Of a stretch of 64,000 nt of DNA, positions 9,993 through 21,624 are shown in pieces. Location of the stretch: contig CAJXNM010000013.1 in assembly GCA_913057135.1 (NCBI GenBank), positions 1-64,000 of the forward strand. Direction: 5' to 3'. The translations under genes were made by a program, and so were the position numbers. The notes beneath the pieces were generated by a model. It saw only the letters and a list, made by a program, of their open reading frames with translations. It made no database searches and was not told where the DNA came from. The DNA comes from an uncultured Halieaceae bacterium (lineage in GTDB: Bacteria; Pseudomonadota; Gammaproteobacteria; Pseudomonadales; Halieaceae). Numbering within the stretch: the first letter of the stretch is position 1; the number at the start of each line of letters is the position of its first letter.

Positions 9993-11339
9993 ATGCTTGA
10001 AAGAGTCCTAATTGCTAACCGCGGCGAGATTGCACTGCGTGTTTTGCGAGCCTGCCGTGAACTCGGCATAGAGACCATTGCCGTGCATTCCACGGTCGAT
10101 CGCGAGTTGAAGCATGTCCGCTTGGCTGATCAGGCGGTCTGCATCGGCGCACCGCCATCGAAGTTGAGTTACCTGAATGTGCCCGCCATTATCAGTGCCG
10201 CCGAGGTGACGAACGCAGACGGTATCCACCCGGGTTATGGCTTTCTCTCTGAGAATGCTGACTTCGCCGAGCAGGTGGAGAAGAGTGGCTTTGTATTCAT
10301 TGGCCCCACCGCTGAAACAATCCGCTTAATGGGCGATAAGGTCTCGGCTAAGGATCAGATGAAGCGCTCGGGGGTGCCCATCGTACCGGGGTCTGAGGGT
10401 GCTATTCCCGATGATCCGGACGAAGTGCTGCGCATTGCCCGAGATATTGGCTACCCCGTTATTGTTAAAGCGGCAGCGGGCGGTGGCGGCCGTGGTATGC
10501 GCGTGGTCCACAATGAAGAGGTGCTTCTCAGCTCTATTCAAGTGACCCAGTCGGAAGCGGCAGCGGCATTCGGCTCCCCGGTCGTCTATATCGAAAAATT
10601 CCTACAGCGTCCGCGCCACGTCGAGGTGCAGGTGCTCGCCGACGGTCAGGGTAATGCGGTGCACTTAGGTGATCGCGATTGCTCTTTACAGCGTCGTCAT
10701 CAAAAGGTCATCGAAGAGGCGCCGGCCCCCGGAATCAGCGATGCCGAGCGTTCCGCCATTGGAGACGCCTGTGTACAGGCGTGCATCGATATGGGTTATC
10801 GCGGCGCGGGCACCTTTGAGTTTCTGTACGAAGACGGTGGTTTTTATTTCATCGAGATGAATACCCGGGTTCAGGTGGAGCACCCGGTGACCGAGATGAT
10901 CACTGGCATTGATATTGTGCGCGAGCAGCTGCTTATTGCCTCCGGCGAGAAATTATCGGTACGACAAGAGGATATCGTATTTCGTGGGCACGCCCTTGAG
11001 TGCCGCATCAACGCCGAAGATCCTCGCAATTTCATGCCATCACCGGGGCGTATTAACACCTTCCATGCGCCGGGTGGCCCGGGTGTGCGCGTCGACTCCC
11101 ATGTGTACAACGGCTACACCGTGCCGCCGCATTATGACAGCCTTATCGGTAAGCTGATTACCCACGGAGACACCCGAACATCGGCTCTTGCCAAAATGCG
11201 CCAGGCTCTCGATGAGCTCGTTGTAGAGGGCATTCGCACCAATGCGGCCCTGCATCGGGAACTGGTGGTGGACCCGTCGTTTAAGGCCGGTGGCGTCAGT
11301 ATCCACTATCTCGAGAGCAAGTTGGAACACGAGCATTGA
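9993..11339 (+). CDS. accC: Biotin carboxylase subunit of acetyl-CoA carboxylase
   Basis: The 448-residue protein carboxylates biotin on AccB using ATP and bicarbonate. It begins with the biotin-carboxylase signature [20 protein letters not shown]. An ATP-grasp domain follows, with the glycine-rich lid [12 protein letters not shown] and [16 protein letters not shown] holding metal and bicarbonate residues. The C-terminal domain contains [12 protein letters not shown]. Length and order match E. coli AccC. Its stop overlaps the prmA start. Confidence 0.97.
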   Translation: MLERVLIANRGEIALRVLRACRELGIETIAVHSTVDRELKHVRLADQAVCIGAPPSKLSYLNVPAIISAAEVTNADGIHPGYGFLSENADFAEQVEKSGFVFIGPTAETIRLMGDKVSAKDQMKRSGVPIVPGSEGAIPDDPDEVLRIARDIGYPVIVKAAAGGGGRGMRVVHNEEVLLSSIQVTQSEAAAAFGSPVVYIEKFLQRPRHVEVQVLADGQGNAVHLGDRDCSLQRRHQKVIEEAPAPGISDAERSAIGDACVQACIDMGYRGAGTFEFLYEDGGFYFIEMNTRVQVEHPVTEMITGIDIVREQLLIASGEKLSVRQEDIVFRGHALECRINAEDPRNFMPSPGRINTFHAPGGPGVRVDSHVYNGYTVPPHYDSLIGKLITHGDTRTSALAKMRQALDELVVEGIRTNAALHRELVVDPSFKAGGVSIHYLESKLEHEH

Positions 11340-12235
11340 GCGAAGCGGGTTGGCAGCAACTGCAGTTCGAGACAGACGATGGCCATGTTGAAGCTCTCGA
11401 GGACTGGTTATTTGAGCAGGGTGCCGTTGCGGTAACCCTTGAAGATAATGCCGATGAGCCACTGCTGGAGCCCGGTCCGGGCGAGACGCCCATGTGGCAA
11501 AAAGTGCGCTTATCGGCCCTGTTCGACGAAGGAGTGGATTTAACGCCTGTCCTCGATTCAGTGCCTAGTGGTTGGGTCACTGCAACCGCTGGCGCCCCTG
11601 TCCACGTGCCCGATCAGGACTGGGAGCGGGCCTGGATGGATAACTTTCACCCCATGCAAATGGGGTCACGTTTGTGGATTTGTCCAAGTTGGCTCGCGCC
11701 ACCCGAGCCCGATGCGGTCAATGTACTGCTCGACCCGGGCCTTGCCTTTGGTACGGGCACCCATCCAACAACGGCTATGTGCTTAACGGCGTTAGATCGC
11801 CTGATCACCCCGGACATGACGGTTGTCGATTATGGTTGTGGCACCGGCATTCTTGCCATCGCTGGCTTGAAGTTAGGTGCCCGTTGCGCGCTGGGTGTCG
11901 ATAATGATCCCCAGGCCTTAACCGCCAGCCACCAAAATGCCGAGCGCAATGGCATCAGCCCATCGCGTTTTACGGTTGTAGCACCCGATAGTGCTGAAGT
12001 ATCTGAATGGGAAGGCGCTGCAGACTGCGTTGTTGCCAATATCCTAGCGGGCCCACTCAGTGAGTTGGCTCCGAGGTTACTGGCTCTATTAAAACCTGAA
12101 GGACATTTGTTGTTGGCCGGATTATTGGCCGATCAGGCCGATGCACTCATAGAACGCTACCAACCGCATATCCGCTTGTCTGTGATGAGTCAGGTTGAGG
12201 AGTGGGTACTGCTTGAAGGTCGCTTGGCAACCTAA
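11336..12235 (+). CDS. prmA: Ribosomal protein L11 methyltransferase
   Basis: The 299-residue enzyme trimethylates ribosomal protein L11 using S-adenosylmethionine. An N-terminal substrate domain precedes the Rossmann fold, with [12 protein letters not shown] and the SAM motif [12 protein letters not shown], then VANILAGPL. The only start that fits is the TTG at 11336, which overlaps the accC stop (TTGA), with GGAAC upstream; this suggests coupling to accC. accC-prmA adjacency is also seen in Pseudomonas. Confidence 0.93.
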   Translation: MSEAGWQQLQFETDDGHVEALEDWLFEQGAVAVTLEDNADEPLLEPGPGETPMWQKVRLSALFDEGVDLTPVLDSVPSGWVTATAGAPVHVPDQDWERAWMDNFHPMQMGSRLWICPSWLAPPEPDAVNVLLDPGLAFGTGTHPTTAMCLTALDRLITPDMTVVDYGCGTGILAIAGLKLGARCALGVDNDPQALTASHQNAERNGISPSRFTVVAPDSAEVSEWEGAADCVVANILAGPLSELAPRLLALLKPEGHLLLAGLLADQADALIERYQPHIRLSVMSQVEEWVLLEGRLAT

Positions 12236-12282
12236 CTCACCCGTTAGATTGTGCCAAGCGCGACGCAACAGTCAGCTGCTGC

Positions 12283-13341
12283 TTATCCTTGAGCGAGTAA
12301 CTCGCGCAGGTCGATAAGCGCAGCATTGGCTCTTGAAATGTAGCTTGCCATTACCAGTGAATGGTTCGCCCACAGGCCAAAGCCAGACCCGTTCAGAATG
12401 ATGGGGCTCCACACGGTTGCCTGGGTAGCCTCTAGTTCACGGATGATTTGTTGCAAACTTACCCGCGCGTTCTTTTTCTCGAGCACGTCGGCAAAGTCGA
12501 CTTCTGCGGCTTTCAAGAAATGAATGAGCGCCCATGCGGCCCCGCGGCTCTCGTAAAACACGTCGTCGACTTCACTGCGCGGGGTTCGTATCTCTTGCTC
12601 CATGGGCTCGTTAGTTGAAGCTACCGCAGCGGAATCCCCCGCAAGATCAATATTGAGCCGGCGCTGACCGACGCTGGCTGATAGCCGCTGAGACAAACTC
12701 CCCAACCGTTTTTCAACCATGCTCAACCAGTAGCTTAAGTTGTCGGCTCGGGCGTAAAACTGGGCGCCCCGCTCACCGCGCTGGGGCAAGCGCTGGAAAT
12801 AGGCATCAAGATAGCGAACCGCGTCCCGGTACTCACCCTCCGACGCGGGTAATGCCCAGCTATCGGATTGAAAGTTAATACGCGGTTCCGCCAGTGTTAA
12901 GTCAACGTCTTCTTTGGACTGTGACTGTGAGCGACTCAGCACTTCGCGCATCGCCCGGGCGAGGTCCCGAGACTGAATTAACACGCCGTATTCCCAGTTG
13001 GGCATGTTGTCCATAAAAACGCCGGGGGGAAAAATATCGTTGTGGATGTAACCGCCCTTTTTATCGAGTAGCGTCTCGATAACCGCCATCAAGGTAGCTG
13101 TCGTAACGGTGCCGGTGACACGTTGCTGGGGATTTTCAAGGCGAGCCTCGGCGCTCTGCTCCACATCAAAGGGCTCGGGGGCGCCGCTCCAATAGCTGCC
13201 AAGCGCCAGCATAGCCACACCGTAAACGACGACCAGTCCAAGGGCCCAGCGCCACAGGTGTGTGTGCTGTCCCGCCCCACTGAGCACGAGGGTATCTTTT
13301 AGTTGTGCAAAGAAGGCTTTGACGGGTTCGAGGATGGCCAT
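12283..13341 (-). CDS. DUF2333 family inner-membrane protein
   Basis: The 352-residue protein has a short cytoplasmic N-terminus, one transmembrane helix at about residues 29-48 (WALGLVVVYGVAMLALG), and a long mostly helical periplasmic part. GGYIHNDIFPPGVFMDNMPNWEYGVL is the strongly conserved family block. No enzyme motif is visible and the function of the family is unknown to me. It converges on prmA and lies 23 bases downstream of the PCu(A)C gene on the same strand. The same family is found near prmA in Pseudomonas relatives. Confidence 0.82.
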   Translation of the reverse strand: MAILEPVKAFFAQLKDTLVLSGAGQHTHLWRWALGLVVVYGVAMLALGSYWSGAPEPFDVEQSAEARLENPQQRVTGTVTTATLMAVIETLLDKKGGYIHNDIFPPGVFMDNMPNWEYGVLIQSRDLARAMREVLSRSQSQSKEDVDLTLAEPRINFQSDSWALPASEGEYRDAVRYLDAYFQRLPQRGERGAQFYARADNLSYWLSMVEKRLGSLSQRLSASVGQRRLNIDLAGDSAAVASTNEPMEQEIRTPRSEVDDVFYESRGAAWALIHFLKAAEVDFADVLEKKNARVSLQQIIRELEATQATVWSPIILNGSGFGLWANHSLVMASYISRANAALIDLRELLAQG

Positions 13342-13364
13342 TGGAAGCTCCAGAGGTGGCTAAC

Positions 13365-13859
13365 TTAATGATGCATGCTGTGGTGACTGTGATCTTTTGG
13401 TGCAGTACGCCGAACATCTGCGTCGGTGCAAATCGATTCATTGGTTGATACGTGAACGCAGAGGGTCACCGTGCTCCCCAAGGCGGGCATCCTATCGACT
13501 CCCATGAGCATCAGGTGGGGCCCGCCTGGCTCTAGTATCAAACGTTCACCGGGTGCCAAGCTTGGATAGCCCATCGGCTGCATGCGTACTTGACCATCGA
13601 TCTGTTGGGTGGTGTGCAATTCAACCTGTTTGGCCGGCGGTGTGGTGGCATCACTCAAGGTGACCGTAGCGTCACCGGTATTCGTGATGACACCATAGGC
13701 TGCGGTCATGGTTTGGGTGGGCGGCAGGGCTCGCACCCACCAGTTTTCCAGCTCAATAGCCGCCCTTGCCCCGACGCCAGTGATGAGGCTTGTTGTCATT
13801 CCTGCTGCAATGACGAGCCGTTTTAATCGATTTTTCGTTGCCACGGGCTTACGGGTCAT
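13365..13859 (-). CDS. Periplasmic PCu(A)C copper chaperone
   Basis: The 164-residue protein has an N-terminal signal peptide ending near ARA (about residue 34) and a PCu(A)C domain. Family copper ligands are visible: VELHTTQQIDGQVRMQPM (His, then Met) followed by GGPHLMLMG (His, Met). The C-terminus is His/Met-rich (HSHHSMHH), a likely extra metal site. Family members deliver Cu(I) to the CuA centre of cytochrome oxidase. Its start overlaps the stop of the dsbD gene by four bases, linking copper delivery to periplasmic thiol reduction. Confidence 0.88.
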   Translation of the reverse strand: MTRKPVATKNRLKRLVIAAGMTTSLITGVGARAAIELENWWVRALPPTQTMTAAYGVITNTGDATVTLSDATTPPAKQVELHTTQQIDGQVRMQPMGYPSLAPGERLILEPGGPHLMLMGVDRMPALGSTVTLCVHVSTNESICTDADVRRTAPKDHSHHSMHH

Positions 13860-15667
13860 TGAGTGTCATGCTCCAGGTTGTTCTCGTTGGGGCTTACCTT
13901 AGCGAGCGCTTCATGAATGATCGATGAGGTTAGCAGTTGGGGTAGAAGAAAGGGCTGCTTGTTCGAGTCTGCCGGATACATGACGTAAAGGGGAATCCCA
14001 TTGCGGCCATGGCTCTGTACAAACTCACCAATATCGGCGTCGTAATCGGTCCAGTCGGCTACCATGTACACCACGCCTGCTGCCTCGAAAGCCTTGCGGG
14101 TACTCTCGGTAAACAGTACTGCCTGCTCATTCGCTAGACAGGTGATGCACCAGTCGGCGGTTACGTCGACAAACACCGGTACGCCCTCTGACCGCAGACC
14201 CGAAAGTGCTTGGGCACTATAGGGAACTGTACCCGGGGCGCGAGCAGATTCAGTTTCCGGTGTGTCCCCTCGGACAGTGGCCAGAGCCACAGCCGCGACG
14301 ATGATTGTCATCGCAAGAAGCCGCTGCCAGAGTGCACCTCGGTACAAGTAAAGCCCCAAAGCAAGCAGTACGAGGCCCGCTAGGGCCGCGGTCATGGCAT
14401 CGAGCCCCGCTTGTTTACCCGCAACCCACAATAGCCACACCGCAGTGAGGTACAGGGGGAAGGCCATTAACTCCTTTAAGCGCTCCATCCATGGGCCCGG
14501 TTTCGGCAGCGCATTTCGGGCGGTAGCGGAGTAACTGAGCATCACCATGGGTGCGGCCATACCCACGCCCAATGCCGTAAATACTAGGGCGGCAATGTGG
14601 GTCGGTTGTGTAAGAGCGAAACCTAAGGCCGAACCCATAAAGGGGGCTGTACAGGGACTGGCCACCACAACCGCAAGCACCCCAGTAAAGAAACTACCGC
14701 GGATACCACCTTGCCCCGCAAGGGATTGCCCAAGATTCATGATGCCGCCGCCAAAATGCACCAATCCCGATAAGGATAGCGCCATGGCTGTAAACAGGTA
14801 GGCCAAGCCGATGACAAACCCCGGAGACTGCAGTTGAAAACCCCAGCCGATGAGTTGTCCGGCACTTTGTAATGCAGCGAGTACAGCGGCGACGCCAACA
14901 AAACTGCTGACAACCCCCAATAGGTACCACCAAGCGTGGCGACGGTGCTCGGTCGGATCGCCGGTCGCGAAACTAAGGACCTTCAATGACAAGATGGGGA
15001 ACACGCAGGGCATCGCGTTCAAAATCACGCCGCCCAAGAGGGCGAAACCCAGCGCCGCGAGTAGCCCCAAGGTCCCTTGGCTACTCCCGTTAATCCCTGC
15101 GTCATTGCTTGTGGGGATCGTCGCCACCGCCGGCTCATTAGACCCCGTTAACTCAAAGGTTTCGGTGTACGGGGGGTAGCACAAGCCCGCATCAGCGCAG
15201 CCCTGAGAGGTGACGGTCAGTGTGGCCGTTTCGAAGCTACGCTCAGTAAAGACCTTGAGATCGGCTTGGTGGTAGTAAACCTGCACGTCCCCAAAGAATT
15301 CATCATTCCTGAGTAGTGCTTCTGGAAACTGAATGTCCGTTCCCACGGTGCCTCCAGCATCCTCCAGTTTCACCTTGAAGCGATGCTGGTATAGGTAGTA
15401 GCCGTCGGTGATTTGCCAATACAAGCGAAGCTGTTGCGGGCCGGTGCGTTCAACTTCAAGCTGATAGGCCTGTTCAACGGGTAAAAAATCCCCCGTTTGT
15501 TGACTCAGCGCACCCCCCAAGCCACCGGTTTGGGCTTGCAGTGTCACCGGCGCAGCTATGGTAAGTAGCAGCGTGGCCAGCAATAACCCCATGGCCAGCA
15601 ATGCCCTTCTAGTCAGTAACGATCGCTGACAAAGCAACGTGGCCAGTAACCGCTGTCCCTGGTCCAT
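13856..15667 (-). CDS. dsbD: Thiol:disulfide interchange protein DsbD
   Basis: The protein (603 residues from the ATG at 15667) carries reducing power from the cytoplasm to the periplasm. After a signal peptide comes the N-terminal immunoglobulin-like domain with CADAGLCYPPY, the periplasmic Cys pair. Eight or so hydrophobic helices follow, with NAMPCVFPILSLK and ASPCTAPFMGS holding the two membrane cysteines. The C-terminal thioredoxin domain has the ADWCITCLANE motif. All six redox cysteines are present. The ATG at 15667 has GGAA eight bases upstream; the longer frame runs into the preceding gene. It is coupled to the PCu(A)C gene. Confidence 0.95.
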   Translation of the reverse strand: MDQGQRLLATLLCQRSLLTRRALLAMGLLLATLLLTIAAPVTLQAQTGGLGGALSQQTGDFLPVEQAYQLEVERTGPQQLRLYWQITDGYYLYQHRFKVKLEDAGGTVGTDIQFPEALLRNDEFFGDVQVYYHQADLKVFTERSFETATLTVTSQGCADAGLCYPPYTETFELTGSNEPAVATIPTSNDAGINGSSQGTLGLLAALGFALLGGVILNAMPCVFPILSLKVLSFATGDPTEHRRHAWWYLLGVVSSFVGVAAVLAALQSAGQLIGWGFQLQSPGFVIGLAYLFTAMALSLSGLVHFGGGIMNLGQSLAGQGGIRGSFFTGVLAVVVASPCTAPFMGSALGFALTQPTHIAALVFTALGVGMAAPMVMLSYSATARNALPKPGPWMERLKELMAFPLYLTAVWLLWVAGKQAGLDAMTAALAGLVLLALGLYLYRGALWQRLLAMTIIVAAVALATVRGDTPETESARAPGTVPYSAQALSGLRSEGVPVFVDVTADWCITCLANEQAVLFTESTRKAFEAAGVVYMVADWTDYDADIGEFVQSHGRNGIPLYVMYPADSNKQPFLLPQLLTSSIIHEALAKVSPNENNLEHDTQ

Positions 15668-15671
15668 AGCT

Positions 15672-16028
15672 CTAGTTCCGTCGGTCGTAGCGCAAACGCG
15701 TGCCGTGATCGAGGGATAAGCGAATTTCATCGGCGCTCAGTTCCTCTGGGAAGTACACCCCCGACACCTTAGCGTCTAAGAGACTCGCGCCTTCAAGATT
15801 TGTCTCCCGAAAATCGATGCCCGATAGATCCGCATTGCGAAAATAGGCGTTGCTAAAGTCGAGTCCACGGGCATTCATGCGCCGTAAGTCTCGACCGCGA
15901 TAGTCACCGCTTTTTAGCTGACCGGTGTCCAGGCTATCCCGTTGAGCATTGAAGCTGTCGACATCTTCCTGTCGCAGCATTTTGTACAGGGGGTCTTGCT
16001 TAATTTCTGGTTTAACGTCGTCTTTCAT
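15672..16028 (-). CDS. Small pentapeptide-repeat protein
   Basis: The 118-residue protein contains a short run of pentapeptide-repeat sequence at about residues 38-90 (DYRGRDLRRMNARGLDF, then AYFRNADLSGIDFRETNL), which would form a right-handed quadrilateral beta helix of two or so turns. No signal peptide is seen, so it is probably cytoplasmic. Its stop lies four bases before the dsbD start and overlaps that gene's ribosome binding site, so it is in the dsbD operon. The function is unknown. Confidence 0.75.
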   Translation of the reverse strand: MKDDVKPEIKQDPLYKMLRQEDVDSFNAQRDSLDTGQLKSGDYRGRDLRRMNARGLDFSNAYFRNADLSGIDFRETNLEGASLLDAKVSGVYFPEELSADEIRLSLDHGTRLRYDRRN

Positions 16029-16057
16029 GCTGTTGGCCTATAGTGTGCGGGCGATGA

Positions 16058-17065
16058 TTAGTCGCCGAAGAACTCTTGACGCAGCGCTCGGTAGCCGTCG
16101 GGCTGCAATCGTGGACCAAAATATTTTACAACTTCACCCGCGGCGCGAACTGCAAATTCCGCCGATCGCCTATAGTTTTCACCGCGGCGTAATCCGTACA
16201 AAAACGCGCCAGCGAACATATCACCCGCCCCGTTGGTATTGACGGCTTTTACTGTGTGCGCGGGTATATAGTCGATGTTTTCTCCATCCCAGGTAATAGC
16301 GCCCTCTTTGCCGCGGGTGATGACACAGGTTCTTGCCACGGACTGGATGGCTTTGAGGGCTTCCTCAAGGGAGTCGGTATTGCCCCACTCCATGGCCTCC
16401 GCTTCATTGCAGAACACTAAATCCACCTTGTCGCCGAGCAGCTGCTGCATATTGTCGCGAAAATGCGCGACCATACCCGGGTCAGAAAAACTGACGGCGG
16501 TGCGTACACCACTGCGCTCGGCGGTTTCCCGGGTATGAATAGCAGCCGCAAGCCCCGTGGGTGATGTCACCAAGTAACCCTCAAGATAAACCCAGTCGGC
16601 GTCTGCAATAGCAGACTCGTCGACCTCTGCCACCGAAAGGGTTTCTGACACACCAAGAAAGGTATTCAAGCTGCGTTCGGCATCGGGGGTAATAAGCACA
16701 ATACATTTACCCGTTGTGCCTTCGCCGCGCTTATCGTGAAGGCTGTGGGCAACACCAGAGTTCTCCAGATCGCCCAAGTAAATATCGCCATCGGTATCGT
16801 TAGCCACCTTACAACTCATGAAGGTGGGTGCACCAAACAGGGCGGTGGCAATCATGCTGTTGCCAGCACTGCCACCCGACGCATGACTGGCGCGGATGAG
16901 ATGGTCCTGTAGGTGTCCCAGCAGCTCCGCCTGCCGAGCCTCGTCAACGAGTGTCATCATGCCTTTTTCGACTTGCATCGCGTTTAAGTCGTTATCGTCG
17001 ACTTCAAGCTCGGTATCGACTAGCGCGGCGCCAATAGCATAAGCAGCATAGGTTTTCACATTCAT
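16058..17065 (-). CDS. PfkB-family sugar/nucleoside kinase, adenosine-kinase-like
   Basis: The product has the ribokinase fold: AYAIGAALVDTE at the start, HASGGSAGNSMIA (substrate loop), FCNEAEAMEWG, ITRGKEGAI, and the catalytic anion hole NTNGAGDMFAGAFLYG with the catalytic Asp. The overall pattern is that of proteobacterial 'adenosine kinase' annotations, though the substrate cannot be told from sequence. The ATG at 17065 is close to AGGA; a GTG six bases further in is better spaced from AGGA and matches where homologues start, so the true start may be 17059. The longer frame to 17137 is not supported. Confidence 0.87.
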   Translation of the reverse strand: MNVKTYAAYAIGAALVDTELEVDDNDLNAMQVEKGMMTLVDEARQAELLGHLQDHLIRASHASGGSAGNSMIATALFGAPTFMSCKVANDTDGDIYLGDLENSGVAHSLHDKRGEGTTGKCIVLITPDAERSLNTFLGVSETLSVAEVDESAIADADWVYLEGYLVTSPTGLAAAIHTRETAERSGVRTAVSFSDPGMVAHFRDNMQQLLGDKVDLVFCNEAEAMEWGNTDSLEEALKAIQSVARTCVITRGKEGAITWDGENIDYIPAHTVKAVNTNGAGDMFAGAFLYGLRRGENYRRSAEFAVRAAGEVVKYFGPRLQPDGYRALRQEFFGD

Positions 17066-17216
17066 TTCCTGTTTTGTTAACGGTGTTTCAATAAAAAGCG
17101 TTTGTCTCGGTGAAAATAGCGGTACATTGCGCAGCATCCCATGCTCGTCATGTCACTCAGATCTTCGACCCCGGTAGGAGCCGACTCCGCATTTGACGCA
17201 TTTACAAAAGCCCTCG

Positions 17217-17855
17217 ATGGGCAACGACTGGCTGCCTGCCGATGACATCAGCGAGGCTTTGGCAACACGAGGATTTATCATCCTGCCTGACATCATACCT
17301 GAACCTATCCGGGAAGAGCTGCTCGCCACGGTTAAGATTACGCAACCAACGCTGCGCCCAGCCGCTATCGGTCGAGGTGAGGATGAGCATCAAAATCAGT
17401 TTGTTCGACGTGACCGAATTGCATGGTTGGACCCGGCCACATCGGCTTTGAATGGATGGTTTGCGGGTCTTGAGTGTTTGCGGGAGGGTTTGAATAAGCG
17501 ATTATTTTTGGGGCTCTGGGATTTTGAATGCCATTTGGCCCACTATAAGGCGGGGGCATTTTATAAACGGCATGTCGATGCGTTTCGCGGTCGTTCAAAC
17601 CGACGGGTGTCCCTTGTGGCTTACCTGAATTCAGGTTGGTCGCCTGAGCAAGGGGGTGAACTTGTGCTGTACACACAACCAGGCCTCGACGATCAGGGTA
17701 CGGTTAGGGTCACGCCACTGATGGGCACTCTAGTGCTGTTCTTATCGGAAGATATTCCCCACGAGGTGTTACCTGTCACCAGAGATCGCTTCTCGGTAGC
17801 CGGTTGGTTCCGGGTGAATGACACCACAGGGCAGCGATTGAACCCTGCTACCTAG
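17217..17855 (+). CDS. 2-oxoglutarate/Fe(II)-dependent oxygenase, prolyl-4-hydroxylase-like
   Basis: The protein has a double-stranded beta-helix dioxygenase core. The iron ligands are visible as KRHVDAF (HxD) and IPHEVLP (distal His), followed by the Arg in DRFSVAGWFR that would bind 2-oxoglutarate. NRRVSLVAYLNSGWSPEQGGEL between them is typical of SM-20/EGLN-like and P4H families. The start is uncertain: ATG 17217 or TTG 17193. The substrate is unknown; protein prolyl hydroxylation, for example of EF-Tu as in Pseudomonas PHD, is a possibility. Confidence 0.82.
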   Translation: MGNDWLPADDISEALATRGFIILPDIIPEPIREELLATVKITQPTLRPAAIGRGEDEHQNQFVRRDRIAWLDPATSALNGWFAGLECLREGLNKRLFLGLWDFECHLAHYKAGAFYKRHVDAFRGRSNRRVSLVAYLNSGWSPEQGGELVLYTQPGLDDQGTVRVTPLMGTLVLFLSEDIPHEVLPVTRDRFSVAGWFRVNDTTGQRLNPAT

Positions 17856-17943
17856 GCGCTTGGGTAAGCTACAGGCGGAAGTCACGGGCACATCGCTGCT
17901 GGTCGGGCTACACTGACCCCACGATCATACTTTTGCGGTGTTT

Positions 17944-18528
17944 ATGTCCCTTGCCTTTCCACAACTCATCAAACGTCTAGAGCGTCACGCTAAACCCCCC
18001 AAAAACTATGGGCCGGTGCAAAAAAAAGCGGCGGTAGCCATTGTGCTGCAGCCCAGCGACGAAGGCCCTGTCATGCTGATGATAAGGCGCGCCACCCGTG
18101 AGGGTGATCCCTGGTCGGGACATATGGGCTTCCCTGGGGGGCGACGGGATGCGGAAGATGTCTCAAGCTTTGCCTGCGCCCTGCGTGAAACCCGCGAGGA
18201 ACTTGGGCTCGACCTTGAACAAAGCGCAACAGCCCTGTGCGAGTTGGGCGATGTCAATACGGGATGGCGCCCCGATCGCCCGGAGATGCTGGTTACCCCA
18301 TTTGTGTTTGTGACCGATTGTTGCCCTGAGCTGCAGCCAAACCACGAGGTCGACGGTATTGTATGGGTACCGCTGAGTTTCCTGATGGATCGGCGCCATC
18401 GGGTGCCCTTGAGCTGGGAGTGGCGGGGCACGGCGGTAGAGTCCGATTCTTACTTGTATGAGGGCAATCGTATTTGGGGACTGTCGCTCATGATGATTGA
18501 TGAGCTGCTTGAAGCTTTGAGTCGCTAG
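17944..18528 (+). CDS. Nudix hydrolase, CoA pyrophosphatase-like
   Basis: The protein of about 194 residues has a Nudix fold with GHMGFPGGRRD and ALRETREELGLDL forming the Nudix box with metal-binding glutamates. The pattern is that of the NudL/CoA diphosphatase group (FPGGR then RETREEL). It would split CoA or related nucleoside diphosphates. The ATG at 17944 is preferred to the GTG at 17938. It converges with and overlaps by four bases the 3' end of the next, minus-strand, gene. Confidence 0.85.
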   Translation: MSLAFPQLIKRLERHAKPPKNYGPVQKKAAVAIVLQPSDEGPVMLMIRRATREGDPWSGHMGFPGGRRDAEDVSSFACALRETREELGLDLEQSATALCELGDVNTGWRPDRPEMLVTPFVFVTDCCPELQPNHEVDGIVWVPLSFLMDRRHRVPLSWEWRGTAVESDSYLYEGNRIWGLSLMMIDELLEALSR

Positions 18529-19244
18529 TGCGGAATATCTTGTTCCAGGTCGCGATCCTGTCCCCGTAAAAAACTGCGAGTATCGAGTATCAGCGCCTTT
18601 ACACTGGGATCTTCACGGCTAGCTTCTTTCAATACGTCGGCTGATACGCGTCCTTGTAAGTAGGACGCCACCAAATCAACCAGCACCGGTGACATTTCCG
18701 GCTTAAAGGCCCAGCGCGGCATATCGGGTACTAAATTGCCGGTTACGGTATTGCCAGCGGCTCGCAAAAAGTAGCCCCCGCAAATTGAGAGTGAATAGTC
18801 GTAAGGTCGTCCAAAACTTATATTGGGTGTTGTTGGGTCAAAACCATCGTCGGGGACTTCGCGAATTTTTTGCAGCGCCATCAGCCAGCGGCTGCCAAGC
18901 CCGAAGCGCTCCGCCTTTGGTCGGCAATAATCCTTGGCTTGCATCCAAACCCTAAGGGTTGGTTGCCACGCTTCACCGAGTAGGGTCCGCTCTACCTGCA
19001 GATCAACCGCATTGCCCCTAAGCTCGACCACTTCCCCAATGACGACCAGGTCGGTTGTGGGTGCCACCTCTGCAAAACTGCCTTGCCACAGGCATTGGCA
19101 GCCATTGTCGGGTACCTCGCTGACGTTATCGGCCTGTGTCCCCAATGAGCTCAGACTCAAGCATGCAGCAACCGGCCCCAGCCACACTGTGACCGGCCCC
19201 AGCCACATTGTGAATAGCCGGCGCGTGAATAGAGCTACTGCCAT
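18525..19244 (-). CDS. Exported protein with NTR/TIMP-like pattern, unknown function
   Basis: From the ATG at 19244 (five bases after the hemB stop) the product is 239 residues. It has a signal peptide and then CQCLWQG, TDLVVIGEV, VERTLLGEAW, AKDYCRPKAERFGLGSRW and SICGGYFL. The cysteine spacing and the 'DLVVxGEV...VE..L.G' pattern resemble netrin/TIMP-like (NTR) domains, as in other bacterial hypothetical proteins; I hold this loosely. The longer frame to 19532 is a shadow of hemB. The signal-peptide region contains a 21-base tandem duplication. It may be co-transcribed with hemB. Confidence 0.7.
   Translation of the reverse strand: MAVALFTRRLFTMWLGPVTVWLGPVAACLSLSSLGTQADNVSEVPDNGCQCLWQGSFAEVAPTTDLVVIGEVVELRGNAVDLQVERTLLGEAWQPTLRVWMQAKDYCRPKAERFGLGSRWLMALQKIREVPDDGFDPTTPNISFGRPYDYSLSICGGYFLRAAGNTVTGNLVPDMPRWAFKPEMSPVLVDLVASYLQGRVSADVLKEASREDPSVKALILDTRSFLRGQDRDLEQDIPH
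19171..19212 (-). repeat. 21-base tandem duplication inside a signal peptide
   Basis: Two adjacent 21-base copies (19171-19191 and 19192-19212) differ at one base. Read on the minus strand they encode two copies of a seven-residue block containing WLGPV within the hydrophobic core of the signal peptide of the gene ending at 18525. The near-identity points to recent duplication. Confidence 0.85.
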
Positions 19245-19249
19245 TATCC

Positions 19250-21548
<2,299 letters not shown>

Positions 21549-21624
21549 GATCTACTCTGCTAGGTGTTTGTCCCATTATCGCAGGGAGCTAACGTGGATA
21601 CCAACTAATGCAGGGCTTGCGGTG

